64,000 bases of DNA from contig CACVBU010000971.1 in NCBI GenBank assembly GCA_902728285.1, positions 761,614 through 825,613 of the forward strand, written 5' to 3'. Positions 22,165-33,900 of this stretch are shown here, one piece after another. Source of the stretch: Clytia hemisphaerica (lineage: Eukaryota > Cnidaria > Hydrozoa > Leptothecata > Clytiidae). How positions within the stretch are numbered: position 1 is the first letter of the stretch; each line of letters begins with the position of its first letter. A program made the position numbers and the translations under genes. The notes under the pieces were generated by a model. The model had not been told where the DNA came from and did not search any database. It worked only from the letters and a program-made list of their open reading frames with translations.

Positions 22165-25100
22165 ATGAACACTATAGCTGAATTGTTTTTGGGATGTTTA
22201 CTTGGTTTAAAAGATTCAATTCTTGGTTTGATTGTCTTGACAAAGATTGATAGTGAAGAAAAAGAGCGAGATGGTAGACCTCCAAGTAGAAGAAGTACAA
22301 GGCAAAGACAACCAGATAAAAAGTAAGATGTTAATTCATAACATTATTTATTAAAACAAACGTTTATGAAAGATTTATCTGTTAATTTATAGAAGATATT
22401 TAGCCTTCATATAATAACTATTATGTAATTAACCAAAATCAACAATTTTTTGTTTCAGGAAAGTACAAATTCTTCCTTTGTTGGCACAGAGCTGTCTTTT
22501 AAATGGAGGTGCTCTTTTGGTATGTCTAGAGTAAAATTCTATATTTTGAAGTAAATTGCAGTTTTGTTATGACTGTTTTTAAACTTTCAATCATGATAAT
22601 ATTATTGCCCTGCTTTTTGCCAGTAGTGGAAAATTTAAGCTAAAAAAATTAGATGAAACAGAAATTTTTTAAATAGACAAAAAAAATCAGCTAAAAAAAT
22701 CAGCCACGTCAATTGAATTGAATAATTTATTTGAAATTTCTTTTTTTTACTTTTAGGTAAGTGTTCTGGTATTTGAAGGATATATCATTCCTGCTGTCCA
22801 ATACATTATGGTGTTTGTCTCATGTGAGTCTCATTGTTGAGTTATCGAGCAATTTAATAAGAAACAGGATACCTTAAGTGAAAAAATCACCTCAACTTAA
22901 AGTCTATCTGTCTCAATATAATTTACAGAGGAGACAAAAAAGGCTATAAACTTTGATGAAATTGGAATTAGTTAGCGGTTTTGTGCTTGTCAAAATAACA
23001 AACAGGAATGGATATTATCAAAAAGAAAAAATTAAAAAAAAATTGTAAAATAATGATTCATAATGAAAAAGAAGAAAATCAACTTCTTCAATAATTGTGC
23101 TATAATCGTCATTTTCACACTAGTGATTCTTTGATCTTAGAACATCATCAATGTGGAAAAACTTTCAAAAAGCTTTTTTCGAGAGAAGATAATAGTCGGA
23201 AGTTTTATTGCTAATTGACTTCAAAAACCACCAAAACAAGTCAACCAGAGCAAAGTTTTTAATTTTATTGTTTTTTGTTAATAAAAGTCATATTCAGTCA
23301 TATTCAGTTCAATCATATTCAGTTTCACCAGAACTAGGCCTACTAGAAGGCAAAGTAGGCCTTAAGAAATACTAATTTAAAACAAAACCTTTAAATTCAA
23401 TCTTGTTAAAATTGATCCTACAAAGATCAAACAATATTTTCTTCTCTTCTTCTTTCAGCATTTTTCATTAGAGATAATGGCTTACAAAGTTCCCTTTGGT
23501 CATATGTAGAACCCGTCATGAAGTATACCTTTCAATATTTGTGGGTTATTCCTTTGTTTTGGTTAAGCAAAATTCTCAACTGTATATGGTTTGTTGTAAG
23601 TATTGCGGTGTTTATTATTGTTTTGAATTTAAAAAAATAAGATAGATTTGGATAATCAAGAACATTTTAATGTCATTTTTCACTTGACAGTTATTTGAAG
23701 TACAGTTGACAAGGGCATCAAATTCTAAATTAAGTCTATAGCTTTTTTAACAACTTTCAGACTGTTACAGTCTTGTTTAAAATTTTTGAAACTTGTATTT
23801 TTTTATTGGACCTACCCCGGTGGGCTGTAGGTCCTATAAATTAACCTCTGCTCGTTCGTCCGTTCGTCCGTTCGTTCGTCCGTTCGTTACTAGCTTTTCT
23901 CGGGATTGGCTCATTAGTTTTTCCTAATTTTTGGCACAAAGATGCAAAATGGTAATGCCCAAAATGTGACGGAGCCCGATTTTCGAAAAAAATTCATTTC
24001 CGGCCGAAATTGCCGGAAATATGCCGGAAAAACCGGTTTTTTGGCATTTTCTCGAGATTTCATCATTAGTTTTTTCTGATTTTTTTCACAAAGATGCGTA
24101 TTAGCAATGCCTAAAACATGGATTAGTCCGATTTTTGAGAAAAATTCTATTCCGGCTGAAAATGCCGGAAATATCCCGGAAATCGCCGTTTTTGTAGATT
24201 TTCATTGGACTTTTTCCTTATATTTCGTTGTTTTTTCACACAAAAACATTATTTGTAGCATTGCCCACCATCAAGCATGGTTTAATTGTCAATAAAAGTG
24301 ATTTTTGAAGCCGGAACTTTCTAAAAATCGCCGGAACAGCCTATTTTCGCCGGAAAAACGGTATTTCTTGAATTTCTCGAGCTGTACTTTATATTTTTTC
24401 ATGAAATTTTGCACACTGATGCAAAATGGCAATACCTAAAATATGACAGAGCCTGATTTTCAATAAACGTACTTTTCCGGCCGAAAATGCCGGAAATATG
24501 CCGGAAAAACATGTTTTTTGGCATTTTCTCGAGATTTCATCATTAGTTTTTTCTGATTTTTTGCACAAAGATGCGTATTAACAATGTCTAAAACATGGCC
24601 TAGTCCGATTTTTGAGAAAAATTCTATTCCGGCTGAAAATGCCGGAAATATCCCGGAAATCGCCGTTTTTGCAGATTTTCATCGGACTTTTTCCTTATAT
24701 TTCGTTGTTTTTTCAGACAAAAACATTATTGATAGCAATGCCCACCATCAAGCATGTTTCAATTTTCAATAAAATTGATTTTTGAAGCCGCAACTATTTT
24801 AAAAGTCGCCGGAACAACCTATTTTCGCCGGAAAGACAGTGTTACTTGAATTTCTCGAGCTGTACTTTATATTTTTTTATGAAATTTTGCACACTGACGC
24901 AATATGACAATACATAAAATGTGACGGAGCCTGATTTTCGAAAAACATTTTTTTCCGGCCGAAAATGCCGGAAATATGCCGGAAAACCGTTTTTTTTTTT
25001 ACATTTTCTCGAATTTTCATTTTTAGCTTTTTCTGATTTTTTGCAGAAAGATGCGTATTTGCAATGCTCAAAACATGGCCGAGTTCGATTTTTGAGAAAA

Positions 25101-27998
25101 AATTTTTTCCGGTTGAAAATGCCGGAAATCGCCGTCTTTGCAGATTTTCATTATATGTTTTCCTTGTATTTCTATGTTCTTCACACAAAAACATTATTGA
25201 TAACAATGCTCACCATCAAGCATGATTCAATTGTCAATAAAACTGATTTTTGCAACCAGAACTTTCTATTAATTTTTCCCTACAACCCTTCCCTCTCCCC
25301 CCATCAACAATCAATGATGAATTTATTGCGTTATGCATTTTCGCTAAACGATATATTTTCTGACTGATTTTTTTCTCCTCGCATTGCTATCTAACTTTCA
25401 CCATCAGGTAGGTCCATTCAGCATCTAGCTTGTTTCCTTCAATTCAACAAGCTTCATGCGCAGATAAAAATCCTCAATAGTTAATTGCATTGATGATCCT
25501 TCTTTTTGATTTTTTTTATGTTAAAATTGTGTTCCACTTTTTCAAGACACACTCTAAATAAGTTACCTTATTGTATTAATTTTGGTGGATTTAACTAAAA
25601 TCCGCCAATGGTAATAATACACTTTAGGTAGAGGATGGACTGATGGTCTTACAAACTATTTGATTTTTAAACTTTTTATTTTCAGGAAATAGCAGATGGT
25701 GCGTACAGAAAGAAATACGGAAGACCAGTATCCTCTTTGATTTCTTCAAAAGACAAGTAATTTAATTTTTTTATTACCAAAGGTTATTGTCAGTATTTCT
25801 TTAAAAGAATAAAGGTTTCTAATAACTTTAGCCTCATAGTGGAGGGGGGGGTAGAATCTACCCCGCGTTGATGTTCTTTTGTCTTTATTTCAGAGAAATA
25901 TTTTTGAAACGATTTGAAACTCTTTGACTTTTTATAAAATCTTAAGAGAAATTGTGCAGACTTTAGGGTCATGTAGGTAATCTAGATCAGGTTTAAAGCC
26001 CACCACCCCCTTGTGCTACAAAAGTCAAAAAAGCTTGAGGTTAATAGGGTTTTTCTAAAAGCTATTGTTTTAACCAATTTAATGTTACAAACATTATGAG
26101 TGAAAAGAGACTCAATCAAAGCTTTAAATCTTGAATTTGAATCTTGTATTGGTACAATGAAAAATGTTTTCCCTTGTTCAACTATTGACGTTGATGGTGT
26201 TCTATTTACTTTTACTTTTTACAGCATCTTCAAAGTGATCAGCAAGTCAATGGCAGACTTTTTGTTCAGTATTCTAGTAGAGATTTTCTTCCTGATTCAA
26301 GTATGTATTCTTCTTCATCTAAAATGCCCAATCAGGGTTGCTTTGCTTGACATTTGTGATTTTTGGTTTGGAGAAAGCAATTCAGGTCAGACAATTTCCT
26401 GTCCTGTCTCTGATGAATTGTCATTCAATAAAAGCTTTAAAGGAGGTATTTTTGTCTCAATTCAGCTAAATTCATTTAAGTATCAATATTTGGTCCAATT
26501 TGTTGTGTAAGCTTTGTTTCTTGTCCTGAGAAGAAAAAGTAAAACAGGAGTTGAATTTGTTGGTAATTGGTTGTTAAAGTCTTTTGATTTAGACTTTTTA
26601 GTATAACGCAAGATTGCTCTGAATATACTTACTACTATCAGTATCAAAGATTTCTAGCCTTCTAATATACGAAAATTGAATATTACAATAGCATACATCT
26701 CCTGTTTCTTTATACCTCCATGCTTATTCTCTTCCACAATAAAGAGTAGGTCATTTTAAATGTATCTTAATGAATTAAGTTAAAATTTTCTCAATTTCTC
26801 TTTACTCTCTCCGTTTATTATGAAAAGAGAATTTACTTTAGTGTGGTATCTAATTGGAATATTTTAAGGTGATCAGGGCTTGACTTTCAATGAATTAGCA
26901 AACAAAAGCAAAGTTGCCAAACAAAATAGATCAAGCACTGATAGATCTTCATAAGTTATGACATCATTCACTAACCATGTTATGTTAACTTACTTTTAAG
27001 TTTTTTTTTTCTAAATAGTATTTATCATATTTTTAGGCTCAATTGGTGGGGCTTATACCAGTGTTTGGCACCACTCTCTTATATGTTCACATGTCTCTCC
27101 TATACTCGCTATACGCATTTGAATACACTTGGTCAAACCTTGGGTGGACCGTTGTACGAAGAGTAGGTTTCATTGAAACTTATTGGCCCTATTTCACTGG
27201 ATTTGGTTTTCTCTTGTCTGTATTGACGTACATCTCAACATCAACAATAGCAAGGTAGTATTGGTTGGTATTCCGTATTGTTTGGTTTAGTTTGTAACTG
27301 AAATGATTTGAAGTGACCTGCAGTTTTAACCCGCAAAAAATCAAGTTTGAAGTGACCTGCAGTTTTAACCCACAAAAAATCAAGTATGGTAGTGCCAATT
27401 TACCGTCTTCCTAAGTCAAACTTTCTCTTTCGCTGAAAAACACAAATGCGTAAAACTGTCATTACATCGTTTGATAAGGCTAGTTTTAGACAGTGTATAA
27501 TTATCCTATTTTAAACTTTTCCTTTAGTGCTGGTATATTTGGTACTGTTTTCCCAGTATTTATTTTGAGTGCACTGGAAGCAAAGCCACACGAAGAATGG
27601 TAAAACATTATCACTCATGTATACTTTCAATTTTTTTGCACAAGGTGTAAGAACTCTCCTGTTTATTAGGCTACAAAGCTTGCAAATGAAATAGATCTAA
27701 AACCTATACGTTAATCAGTCTATCATTTCAACATTTTTCTGTGTATCTAATAGCTGCACTATCTTCATTAATTGCAGTTTTATATATTTACAGTGGGAAC
27801 CTGATTCCGATTTAAACACACTAAATTCTTTTCTCTTAGTTGGCTTAGTTCAGTATAAAAGAGCCAAGTTTTCTCTGTTTCTCTCATTTTAGTGAATATC
27901 CACTGAGGTTGTTTTCATTGGTGATATGGCTGACAAACAAATTGTTCTTATTCAGATCACCTGTCAAAAGTAAATCAAGTACTGAAACTAATAAATGA
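22165..27998 (+). CDS. EI24: EI24 homolog (EPG-4 / etoposide-induced 2.4), ER membrane autophagy protein
   Basis: A multi-pass ER membrane protein; in animals it is needed for autophagosome maturation. Nine coding exons: 22165-22322, 22459-22519, 22757-22823, 23459-23595, 25686-25756, 26225-26300, 27037-27254, 27528-27599 and 27893-27998. All introns have GT..AG ends and the phases join without error to 321 codons. Family landmarks in order: GLKDSILG (14-21), SCLLNGG (64-70), LWVIPLFWLSKILNCIWF (123-140), EIAD (142-145), SKSMADFLF (171-179), HMSLLYSLYAFEYTW (in exon 7), WPYFTGFG, FPVFILSALEAK (exon 8) and RLFSLVIWLTNKLF near the C-terminus. An in-frame TAA lies directly before the ATG. Several hydrophobic segments fit a polytopic protein. 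Introns 4, 5 and 6 carry repeats. Candidate AATAAA signals are at 28522 and 28698. Confidence 0.93.
23806..25434 (+). mobile_element. 'GGACCTACC' repeat family, long copy in EI24 intron 4
   Basis: It begins 'ttggacctaccccggtgggc' (hairpin-forming), then a (CGTT/CGTC)n stretch, and ends 'ggtaggtcca' plus about 20 bases to 'cttgtt'. The interior has a ~480-bp sub-unit repeated about 2.5 times, with 'gccggaaatatgccgg' words. Relatives lie at 31836, 34137, 42849, 50850 and 62136. No target duplication and no transposase seen. Confidence 0.8.
25825..26047. mobile_element. Short derivative of the CTATTAGCCCC element in EI24 intron 5
   Basis: Its ends and terminal blocks match 6882-7631 (G-run 'gtagaatctac', 'ttcttttgt', 'acaaaagtcaaaaaagctt'), but about 500 bp of the interior is missing. 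Confidence 0.75.
26542..26720. repeat. Short copy of the 2081-2757 repeat in EI24 intron 6
   Basis: The two ends match the long copy and are joined directly, without the ~450-bp middle. Confidence 0.65.
27307..27384 (+). repeat. 39-bp tandem duplication in EI24 intron 7
   Basis: Two adjacent copies of a unit containing 'agtgacctgcagttttaacc', differing by a single base (ccgc/ccac). Confidence 0.9.
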
Positions 27999-28986
27999 CA
28001 ACAATTGAAGAAGTGAATAACCCAAGGGAGTAATTTTGAATTTTCTCTCTACGACAGTAAAAGTATGAGAATTTTACTGTGGGTAGGGTTGAATTTCTCT
28101 CCCGTTCAAGTCTCCAATAACAGGGATAGTGTAAAAAAGGTCCTTGTTGTGAGACTTATATAGTGCTTTATTTTTAAAACCCACCAAACAAATTGAAATT
28201 CGTGGTCTATCTTTCCAAAAAAGATGTTGCTCTAGATTTACTGAATTTTATAAAGGAAAGCTATATAGACTTATCAAGTTACCAAGGAGTTATACTAGGT
28301 ATTAATCCTATCTCCCAACGAAAGATCCATCAATTCTCACCATAAATGGAGCCTCAACTATAATAGTCTTCACCCTCTCTTAGTACAGGTTTTAGAAGGG
28401 TGTGACGGTTGGTGCGACGGTTGGGGCCAACCAAAATAGACTTGGGAATAGCTTATACATTTTCTTATTCATGATCTATCATGTCATAATTTTTTTTCCT
28501 TTGTGCTGCTTGTTTTGTTCTAATAAATGATGGGAAAAAAGACTAGCAGACTAACAGGGCCATATTTTTAAGAGGTGCAAGAATTTGGTACTAAATTTTA
28601 TTGATATTGTTAGTTTCTTAAGAATTTTTTGTGAACTTGTTTATTTTATAAATCTATAATTATTCTAAAATTGTAAATACATTGAACTATAGTTTTAAAT
28701 AAATAGCATGTAAATTTTGTAGCTTTCGAGCACTAAGCAGTACCTATGAAGTGTCACAGCCTCCAGCTCTTGCATAAGTTAGTGCAAGATCAATCCCAGC
28801 TAATACCTCGAAAAATTGATCTAAAAGTTTATAGTGGTTTCTCCAGCTTCTCAAATCAAGAATTAATAACTGGCCAACTTTAGATTTAATCACCAAATTA
28901 AATCAAAAATGGCATATCTGTCAACAAGTAAATTAAATCTGCGCCAAAGTATTCTTCTTAAAGATACATCTTTTCATTAATAGGGA
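27999..28986 (+). other. EI24-PEX2 intergenic region
   Basis: It holds two possible EI24 polyadenylation signals (AATAAA at 28522-28527 and 28698-28703). An acceptor-like 'ttttcattaatag' ends at 28983, just before the PEX2 ATG. No repeats recognised. Confidence 0.45.
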
Positions 28987-29862
28987 ATGTCTAAAAATGA
29001 GAAACAAGAAAAATATAAAGTGCTTCGTGTCACCCAATTGGATGCTGAGCAGATTGACAGTTCAATTTTCAGTCTACTCAAAGACTCTTTGGTCAATTCC
29101 TTGAAAGCTGAACCGTTTTGTAAATTATTGAACTTTGAACCAGAGCTATCAGTAAGCTTGCAAGCAGTATTGTGGTATTTCTCTGTTTACAAACATGGGA
29201 AGACAGTCGGTCAAAATATGCTTGGTACCGAATTGGTTGGGGTGAATGGTAGAAAAATCAATAATATTCAATGTTACGGGCTTTTATTTGCTATATTTAT
29301 ACAATGGTTTAAAAATAGAGAAAGTTTATGGGTGAAGTTGATGGATAAAATGGATTTGAACGGTACATCACTGATGAGAATATTTAAATATATAGAATCT
29401 TGTTCCGAGATTATAGTTTATGTGAATATGTTGTTATTTTTGACGAGTGGAAATCATGTATCAGTTATTGAGAGATGTTTAAATTTGAAGCATGTTTATA
29501 CCAATAAACCCTACCCGAGATATATCGATTATGATTACATACGTAAAGAAATGGTTTGGGATACGACAACAAAGACGATGTTATGTTTACTGCCCTTAAT
29601 TAATTTCAAAAAAATTTCATACCATTTGAACAGATTTTTTAATTCCAAGAAATTGATTTTAAAAGATGATAATACTGAAGTACATTTGAGTATGTCTTGT
29701 TGTTTATGTAATGAAACACTAACAAATCCATACCAAGTTGGCTGTCCACACTGGTATTGTTATTATTGTTTGATGGCCAACTTTATTGATGGTAGTTTTA
29801 CTTGCATCCTTTGTGGAATGGTTACTGAGACGTTCAAGCCAGTAATTTTTCAGAAACGCTAA
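28987..29862 (+). CDS. PEX2: Peroxin-2, RING-finger E3 of peroxisomal protein import
   Basis: A peroxisomal membrane subunit of the PEX2-PEX10-PEX12 ubiquitin ligase that recycles the import receptor PEX5. It is a single 291-codon exon, as is usual for the PEX2 coding region. The N-terminal half matches the Pex2/Pex12 domain: VLRVTQLDA (12-20), FEPELSVSLQAVLWYF (50-65), KTVGQNML (72-79), MVWDTTTKTMLCLLPLINF (189-207). The C-terminal RING has C238-x2-C241, C253-P-H255, C258-x2-C261 and C273-x2-C276, all metal ligands present. Hydrophobic stretches near 141-155 and 198-206 fit its membrane segments. Start choice: this ATG gives the usual PEX2 N-terminus and lies three bases after an acceptor-like AG. 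An AATAAA is at 30017-30022. The gene is on the same strand as EI24, about 1 kb downstream. Confidence 0.95.
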   Translation: MSKNEKQEKYKVLRVTQLDAEQIDSSIFSLLKDSLVNSLKAEPFCKLLNFEPELSVSLQAVLWYFSVYKHGKTVGQNMLGTELVGVNGRKINNIQCYGLLFAIFIQWFKNRESLWVKLMDKMDLNGTSLMRIFKYIESCSEIIVYVNMLLFLTSGNHVSVIERCLNLKHVYTNKPYPRYIDYDYIRKEMVWDTTTKTMLCLLPLINFKKISYHLNRFFNSKKLILKDDNTEVHLSMSCCLCNETLTNPYQVGCPHWYCYYCLMANFIDGSFTCILCGMVTETFKPVIFQKR

Positions 29863-30873
29863 TTTTTTGAAATATTTTTGTATTCTTTTCCGAATCTGAA
29901 TTAATTGTTATTGTTAATGATCGAGTGAATTTGATTTATATAAAATATAAAACAGTTGAAGTTAAAGGAGTTGCCTGAACATTGTCACAAAAGTGGCATG
30001 AAACTGCCAGTATCAGAATAAAAAAGTTTTTGTTTTTTTCTTTCTGACTTTAAAATATAAAATAATTTTTTTTAACGTTGGAGAAACTCGGGGGAAGGGG
30101 GTTCATCATTTAATCATAATGCCTGTATATTTTGATGTATTATTTTAAAAATGAATTGTAATTTATTATGAATATTTTTTTGACATTCTTTATTAGCTTC
30201 CAAATTATTCTAGCCTTAACTGAAATTGCTAAGATCTTTTAATCAAGATATTCTATCAAAATTTCAAAATCTTAAACGTTGTATAACCTATTGCCATGTC
30301 CTCTTATTGTTTTAGATTTTTGATTGAGTTTCAAACCAGTTTTATTCTGATCCTCTTTACTCCTTTTGATCAAATATTTTTTATAAGGACAATCATGCCC
30401 AAAATGCCAAAATACTTTAAAACATTGCTGATCCTGGAAAAACTGAATTTTAAGCAAATTATTAATTCACTGAGAATAAGGTATAACATAAAACACCTCA
30501 TTTTCACCTATAAATAAGAACAGGATAAGAACGATTTTAAGCTCACAGTGCCAACAAAGTAAGAACAGCCGAGCCTTATCAAAAATATACTGGTTCTTAT
30601 AATGAAAAGAATGTTATCAATTTTCTTTTAACTGAACATCTTCAATATTTTATTTCTCTCACGGTCGATTGAACCCTGGCAGTAAAAGCTCTTCGCTCAA
30701 CTTTTTGATAATTATTCTACTCAAGAATATTTTATCAGCAAACATAAAATCGATTTCATATTCAAATTTTAGCAAAAGTTAGTTTTGTTTTTGTTCCCGC
30801 TGCAGGTTGTAATGAGACAGACTTAATTTAAATGCTATTAATATATGACCTAATTTTCCTTTGTCTATTTTAG
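29863..30873 (+). other. Intergenic, PEX2 to secreted-protein gene
   Basis: It contains the PEX2 polyadenylation signal and ends at an acceptor-like 'ttgtctattttag' (to 30873). The overlapping ORFs at 30272-30517 look non-functional. Confidence 0.4.
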
Positions 30874-30900
30874 ATTACTCCAAGAAAAAAATATAGAAAA

Positions 30901-33900
30901 ATGAATAGAAATTTGGTTGCTTGTCTATTATGTATTGGTTGTATAGCTAGAGTAACTAGCTCTGAATGCCAATTTTCAGTAGAGCTCAATGAGGTGAAAA
31001 ATAACAGCTTGGTGGTAAGAAATGATTTAGTTGGTTGTCATAAAAGAGAAAGTTGTCTCATGGTGCTCGTCAAGATAAAATTGGATTGTGAAACAGGCCA
31101 GGTATTTTATTTTCTAATCAACTCTCGAATTGGAGTTTGAATGCTATTTTTATCCTTTGGAACCCTTGGTGGAATCGTCCGGGATCAAAGCTATACACGT
31201 TTGACAGACCATACAGTCTATTCCTCTAAAGAATCCTGCATTGTAACACGCATGCGTAATTTGTCGTTCTTTTAAACCACGTGCAGTTAATTCCCGTGAT
31301 AAACTAAGAGGAATCAATCGCTACGGGTGGTACAGTTACTTTCGGTCGGGGCGAAATATGTCGTTCTCTATGAAATTTGTCGTTCTTTTTGTCTATTTTT
31401 AGTAATGCAGGATTCTTCAGATAAAACCCCCTCATATAATTCGGCTAAAAGGGGGGGTTTCAGGGGGTACCCGATTCCGCAATTCCGTCAATTTTTTCTC
31501 CAATTTCCGTCAAACCGTCCTAAATTGAACCAAAATTCCGTCACCGAAAATTCCTTTGAAATTCAATATTTTTGTCGAAAATTCCGCAAATTTTGAATAT
31601 CTTTTACCAATTCCGAAATTCCGCAAATTTTTTTGCTCAATTCCGTTTTTCCGCACTAAAATTGTCTAATTTTCCGTCTCCGTCAGAGAACGCAATTTCC
31701 GTAATTCCGTCTAAATTTTTGCCAAATTCCGCCACTCCGTCCGAAAAAAGGGCCGATTCCGCTCCTCCGCCAACCATGAACCCCCCCTAAAAGGATTTAT
31801 TGCAATAGAGGAAAGTTCTTACTCTTACAATATCTTTTTGGACCTACCCCGGTGGGGTGGAGGTCCTATAAATTAACCCATGTTCGTTCGTTAGTTAGTC
31901 AGTTCGTTAGTTAGTTACCAGCTTTTCTCGAGATTGACTCATTAGTTTTTTCTGATTTTTGGCACAAAGGTGCATGACCATAAACCCTCGAATGTGACGG
32001 AGCCCGATTTTCGAAAAAAATTTTTTTTTGGCAAATTTGGGCCAAAAAACGGCTTAAAAACTTTGTGAAAAATCGGATCATTAATTTTTTCTGATTTTTA
32101 GCATGAAAGTAGGCTACAGTCATAGTTAAAAGATGGCTCAAGCAGATTTTTACAAAAAATTTTTTTTGGCTCAAAAATTGCATTTTTATCTATAAGAACC
32201 ACTTTTAATAAGAATACATCAATGTTCTTAGCCATATTATTATTATTATTTTTATTAGTTTTTTTTAAGATGAAATTTCACGGTGGAGGGCGATGGTTTG
32301 AGTTTTCTAGAAACACTTATTATTTTTTTGGCTGAAAAACGAATCTTTATCTATAAGAATCACTAACTATAAGCATAGATCAATGTTCTTAGCCAAATTA
32401 TTATTTTAATATTATTTTTTCTAAACAAAGAAAATGTCACCGTTTTCTGTAAACACTTATTATTTTTTTGGCTGAAAAATGAATTTTTATCTATAAGAAT
32501 CACTATTTATGAGCATAGATCAATGTTATTAGAAAAGAAAAATGTCACGGTAGACGCGACGGTTTGAGTTTTCTGGAAACCTTATTTATTAAGCTGTGCA
32601 TTTTTCTGATAGTGGTTTTATAAAGAAAAGCGCTTAATAGCTTTTTTATTTCTTTTTCAAAAATATTTTTCAATAGTGTTGATAGTTTCTCTCAATAGAT
32701 ATCCTTTCATTTTCTTTATTTTTTTGTATTTTGACCAGTTATGTCTTATGTGTTTCATTGTTTCAATGTTCACTGATTAGTTTGATAACCAGGTAGGTCC
32801 ATAAAAGTATCACTTGTTATAATTAAAAAGAATGAAAACGCCAAAACTTTCTAAATTTCCTTATACTTTCACTCCATTGGCCGTAACTGGACATATCATA
32901 TGTATCGAAAAAACTATAATTTTTTAACGGACTCACATATGGTAGAACAACTGCCTGTTAAAAGTGACCCCAACCATTCTACCTGATTTCACTGATCTCT
33001 GAAACCAGCAAATAGACCTTATCGGAGTTTTTGATTTTTCTAAATCATCGATGCATTATGGGATTGTTTCGTTGGTATTACAATAGAATTCGAGGAATTC
33101 CTAAGAGATTTCTATTGTAATACTTCAGAAACAATCCCACAATGCATCGCTTTTTTAGTAGAATCAGAAACTCCGATAAGATCTATTTTAAAGGTTCTCA
33201 ATCTGTTGCACTCACTTGTAGGCATTATATATAAGTCAATTTTGACACGTTTTTAAGATACTCCTATGAGATTCTAAGAGACATCCGTTCAGTTAACTTC
33301 TTCCAATAGAACGAGACACATCATTTATGATTTAATCAAATTTAAGACTCGGAACTAATTTTTGTGTCAACTTATTTTCGCGATACGAGTGTACTAAATT
33401 GGTGCATTTTACGGAACTAATTTTTGCGTTTGACACCAACTTTTTGCTGAAATTCTTTCATATACCTAGGGGTTTTTTAGGATTTTAAAAATTGTATTTC
33501 GCAGAGCTAATTTTTGCGAAAATTAGTTCCCGCAAAAATTAGTCCCCTTAATGTAGTGGTTTCCCTGGTTGCAAAGGAAGATCAAGTTCAACTACTAGAG
33601 GCTAAACCCTTAGCATCCGCAGCAGCATCTTACGGGGAACGCGATTCATTTTCAAATATAGGTTGTAATGCTTTTCTAAACGAGCATGAAAAATGCTTTC
33701 CAACGATACATAACATACTTTGGTCTGTAAAACACAAAAATAGGTGTCAATTTTTTTGAGTTTGAGATTTAAATCCGTTTTTGACCCCTAAACTACAAAT
33801 TGTGCAAAGTTTCATGCTTGTACGCCTTTGTGGGCAATTTTTACACAATTAGACTACTAAAACTCGCTATTATAAAGAAGTAAGGGGGGAGTACGGGCAT

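Noticed and set aside
24107-24772. Repeated 62-codon ORFs as a gene family
   Set aside because: They lie inside tandem DNA sub-units of a transposable element; similarity is at the DNA level.
26100-26510. 136-codon ORF as a separate gene
   Set aside because: It is EI24 exon 6 (26225-26300) with intron read-through on both sides.
31327-31790. ORFs in the TTCCG-rich element
   Set aside because: Low-complexity reading of repeated FRNS/IPSK-type words inside a transposon.
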